6,636 nucleotides of DNA from an uncultured Eubacteriales bacterium (GTDB lineage: Bacteria; Bacillota; Clostridia; Oscillospirales; Acutalibacteraceae). Numbering within the stretch: the stretch's first letter is position 1; every line of letters begins with the position of its first letter. Positions 5,016 to 6,636 of this stretch are shown here, piece by piece. The stretch covers positions 1 through 6,636 of the forward strand of contig CAKTXU010000102.1 of the NCBI GenBank assembly GCA_934630995.1, written 5' to 3'. A program made the translations under genes and the position numbers. The notes beneath the pieces are model-generated. The model was not told where the DNA came from. It ran no database searches and saw only the letters and a program-made list of their open reading frames with translations.

Positions 5016-6636
5016 ATGCCGTTTTTACCGTTGACAGCAGAAGAAATGGCCGCCCTCGGATGGAAGGAACCGGATATCGTCGTGGTGACCGGGGATGCCT
5101 ATGTGGATCACCCCAGCTTCGGGGCGGCTATTATATCCCGGGTTTTGGAGGCGGAGGGATACCGCGTCTGCATTCTCTCCCAGCCTCGGTCAGATGCCGA
5201 TTACACCCGCTTCGGCCAGCCCCGGCTGGGCTTTTTTATCACCGGGGGAAATATCGATTCCATGGTGGCTCATTATACCGCCGCTAAGAGGCGGCGCAGC
5301 GATGACGCCTATACCGCGGGAGGAAAGGCGGGTGCCCGTCCCGATCGGGCGGTGACGGCCTACTGTCGCCGCCTGCGGGGGCTTTACCCCGATACCCCGC
5401 AGATTATCGGCGGACTGGAGGCGTCCCTGCGCCGGTTCGCCCATTATGATTACTGGGACGACGAGGTGCGGCCCTCGATCCTTATCGACAGCGGAGCCGA
5501 TCTCCTGGTGTTCGGCATGGGGGAGAACCAGAACGTCGAAATCGCCCGTCGGCTGGCTGCCGGGGAGCCGGCTTCCGCTATCACCGACATCAGGGGAACC
5601 TGCTTTTGTGTGCCTGTCCGGGAATATACGCCCCGCCCCTGCGCGGAGTGTCCCTCCTTTGAGCTGGTTTCTCCGCCGACGGAGGCGGGCAAGCGGCAAT
5701 ATGCCGTCTCCTGCCGGATACAGCAGGATGAGCAGGACGCTGTGCGCGGCAAAACGATTATCCAGCGTCACGGTTATCAAATAGTGGTGCAGAATCCGCC
5801 CATGCCGCCACTTTCCACGGAACGGTTCGACGCGGTATACGAGCTGCCTTATATGCGGGCGTACCATCCCTCCTATGAGGCGGCGGGCGGGGTGCCCGGC
5901 ATCGAGGAGGTACGGTTTTCCATCATCCACAACCGTGGCTGCTTCGGCGCCTGCAATTTTTGGTCCCTGGCCTATCATCAGGGACGGCAGATAGCCTGCC
6001 GCAGCGAGGACTCGGTGGTCCGGGAGGCGGAGCTGCTGACCCGGATTCCCGGCTTTAAGGGATATATTCACGACGTGGGCGGCCCCACGGCCAATTTCCG
6101 CCGCGCCGCCTGTGATAAGCAGCTCAAAGTCGGCACGTGCGCAGGCCGCCAGTGCCTGTTCCCCAAGCCCTGCCCGAATATGGTCGTCGATCACACGGAT
6201 TACATCAAGCTGCTTCGCGAGGTGCGCGCCTTGCCCAAGGTTAAAAAAGTGTTTGTGCGTTCCGGTCTGCGTTATGACTACATCATGGCCGACAAATCCG
6301 ATGCGTTTCTCCGCGAGCTGTGTCAGTATCACGTCAGCGGCCAGCTCAAAGTCGCGCCGGAGCACGTCAGCCCGAAGGTGCTCGCCGTCATGGGCAAGCC
6401 GGGACGCGATGTCTACGATGCGTTTTGTGAAAAATATAAACGAATCAATCAGGAACTCGGCAAGGAACAGTACCTCGTTCCCTATCTGATTTCCAGCCAT
6501 CCGGGCAGCGACCTTTCCGCGGCTGTGGAGCTTGCGGAATATTTAAAGCATACCGGACAGCGTCCGGAACAGGTGCAGGATTTTTATCCAACGCCCGGCA
6601 CGCTTTCCACCTGCATGTACTATACGGGGTTCGACC
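5016..6636 (+). CDS. ygiQ: YgiQ family radical SAM protein, partial at C-terminus, third cluster cysteine replaced by Trp
   Basis: The first 540 residues of a protein usually 600-700 residues long are present; the frame is open to the right edge. AAGGAG lies 5 bases before the ATG. The N-terminal domain has the family signatures GDAYVDHPSFG (26-36), DDAYTAGGKAGARPDRA (96-112) and GGLEASLRRFAHYDYW (132-147). The radical SAM domain begins near 303 with FSIIHNRGCFGAC. GGPTAN (355-360), the conserved cysteine-rich patch with C366, C375, C380 and C386 (RQCLFPKPCPN), and VRSGLRYDY follow. The family is uncharacterised biochemically. The cluster motif should read CxxxCxxC: Cys309 and Cys313 are present, but residue 316 is Trp (TGG, 5961-5963). 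Without that cysteine a normal [4Fe-4S] cluster and SAM cleavage are unlikely. The rest shows no frameshift or stop, so this is a recent point change, a sequencing error or a divergent variant. It is likely cotranscribed with the two preceding genes. Confidence 0.93.
   Translation, partial: MPFLPLTAEEMAALGWKEPDIVVVTGDAYVDHPSFGAAIISRVLEAEGYRVCILSQPRSDADYTRFGQPRLGFFITGGNIDSMVAHYTAAKRRRSDDAYTAGGKAGARPDRAVTAYCRRLRGLYPDTPQIIGGLEASLRRFAHYDYWDDEVRPSILIDSGADLLVFGMGENQNVEIARRLAAGEPASAITDIRGTCFCVPVREYTPRPCAECPSFELVSPPTEAGKRQYAVSCRIQQDEQDAVRGKTIIQRHGYQIVVQNPPMPPLSTERFDAVYELPYMRAYHPSYEAAGGVPGIEEVRFSIIHNRGCFGACNFWSLAYHQGRQIACRSEDSVVREAELLTRIPGFKGYIHDVGGPTANFRRAACDKQLKVGTCAGRQCLFPKPCPNMVVDHTDYIKLLREVRALPKVKKVFVRSGLRYDYIMADKSDAFLRELCQYHVSGQLKVAPEHVSPKVLAVMGKPGRDVYDAFCEKYKRINQELGKEQYLVPYLISSHPGSDLSAAVELAEYLKHTGQRPEQVQDFYPTPGTLSTCMYYTGFD

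Noticed and set aside
5190..6500. A 436-codon open frame on the minus strand opposite the ygiQ gene.
   Set aside because: The plus strand here encodes YgiQ with family motifs throughout, and the minus-strand translation has no recognisable domain. Long antisense frames are expected in GC-rich coding DNA.

Overview
The window reads as a chromosomal segment of a moderately GC-rich Gram-positive Firmicute, most likely a Clostridia / Oscillospiraceae-type gut anaerobe. This is inferred from AGGAGG-type ribosome binding sites, sigma-A-like promoters, a type III pantothenate kinase beside an ECF transporter S component, an AI-2E exporter-family protein, a lipobox lipoprotein, a ComEC-like hydrolase paired with a DUF3006 protein, and a YgiQ-type radical SAM protein. 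No rRNA, tRNA, CRISPR array, insertion sequence or phage gene was seen.

Layout. The left third (about 1-2226) is transcribed leftward. coaX (2226-1459) is followed by a 238-base gap holding a good internal promoter and a structure-rich leader. Then come an ECF S component, probably a pantothenate transporter (1220-588), and an AI-2E family membrane protein that runs off the left edge (554-1). Between 2227 and 2419 lies a divergent promoter region with back-to-back sigma-A-type promoters for coaX and for an HD-domain phosphohydrolase. The right two thirds are transcribed rightward: the HD protein (2420-3082), a small lipoprotein with its own promoter (3150-3662), and a 14-bp hairpin at 3677-3714. 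After the hairpin comes a tight cluster of a membrane-anchored ComEC-like metallo-beta-lactamase-fold protein (3784-4764), a DUF3006 protein overlapping it by ATGA (4761-4985), and a YgiQ family radical SAM protein (5016 to beyond the right edge).

How the genes relate. The S component probably imports pantothenate and CoaX phosphorylates it as the first step of CoA synthesis. The internal promoter and leader would let the transporter be controlled separately from the kinase. The other genes look like ordinary housekeeping or accessory genes of this lineage.

Most notable points. (1) The YgiQ protein has the radical SAM cluster motif written as C-F-G-A-C-N-F-W: the third iron-sulfur cysteine codon is TGG (Trp316) while everything around it is conserved. 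(2) The roughly 148-nt leader of the transporter gene could be an unassigned cis-regulatory RNA. (3) The hairpin at 3677-3714 is strong but has its T-run on the side that suits the wrong strand. I do not see a convincing wholly new multi-gene system here.
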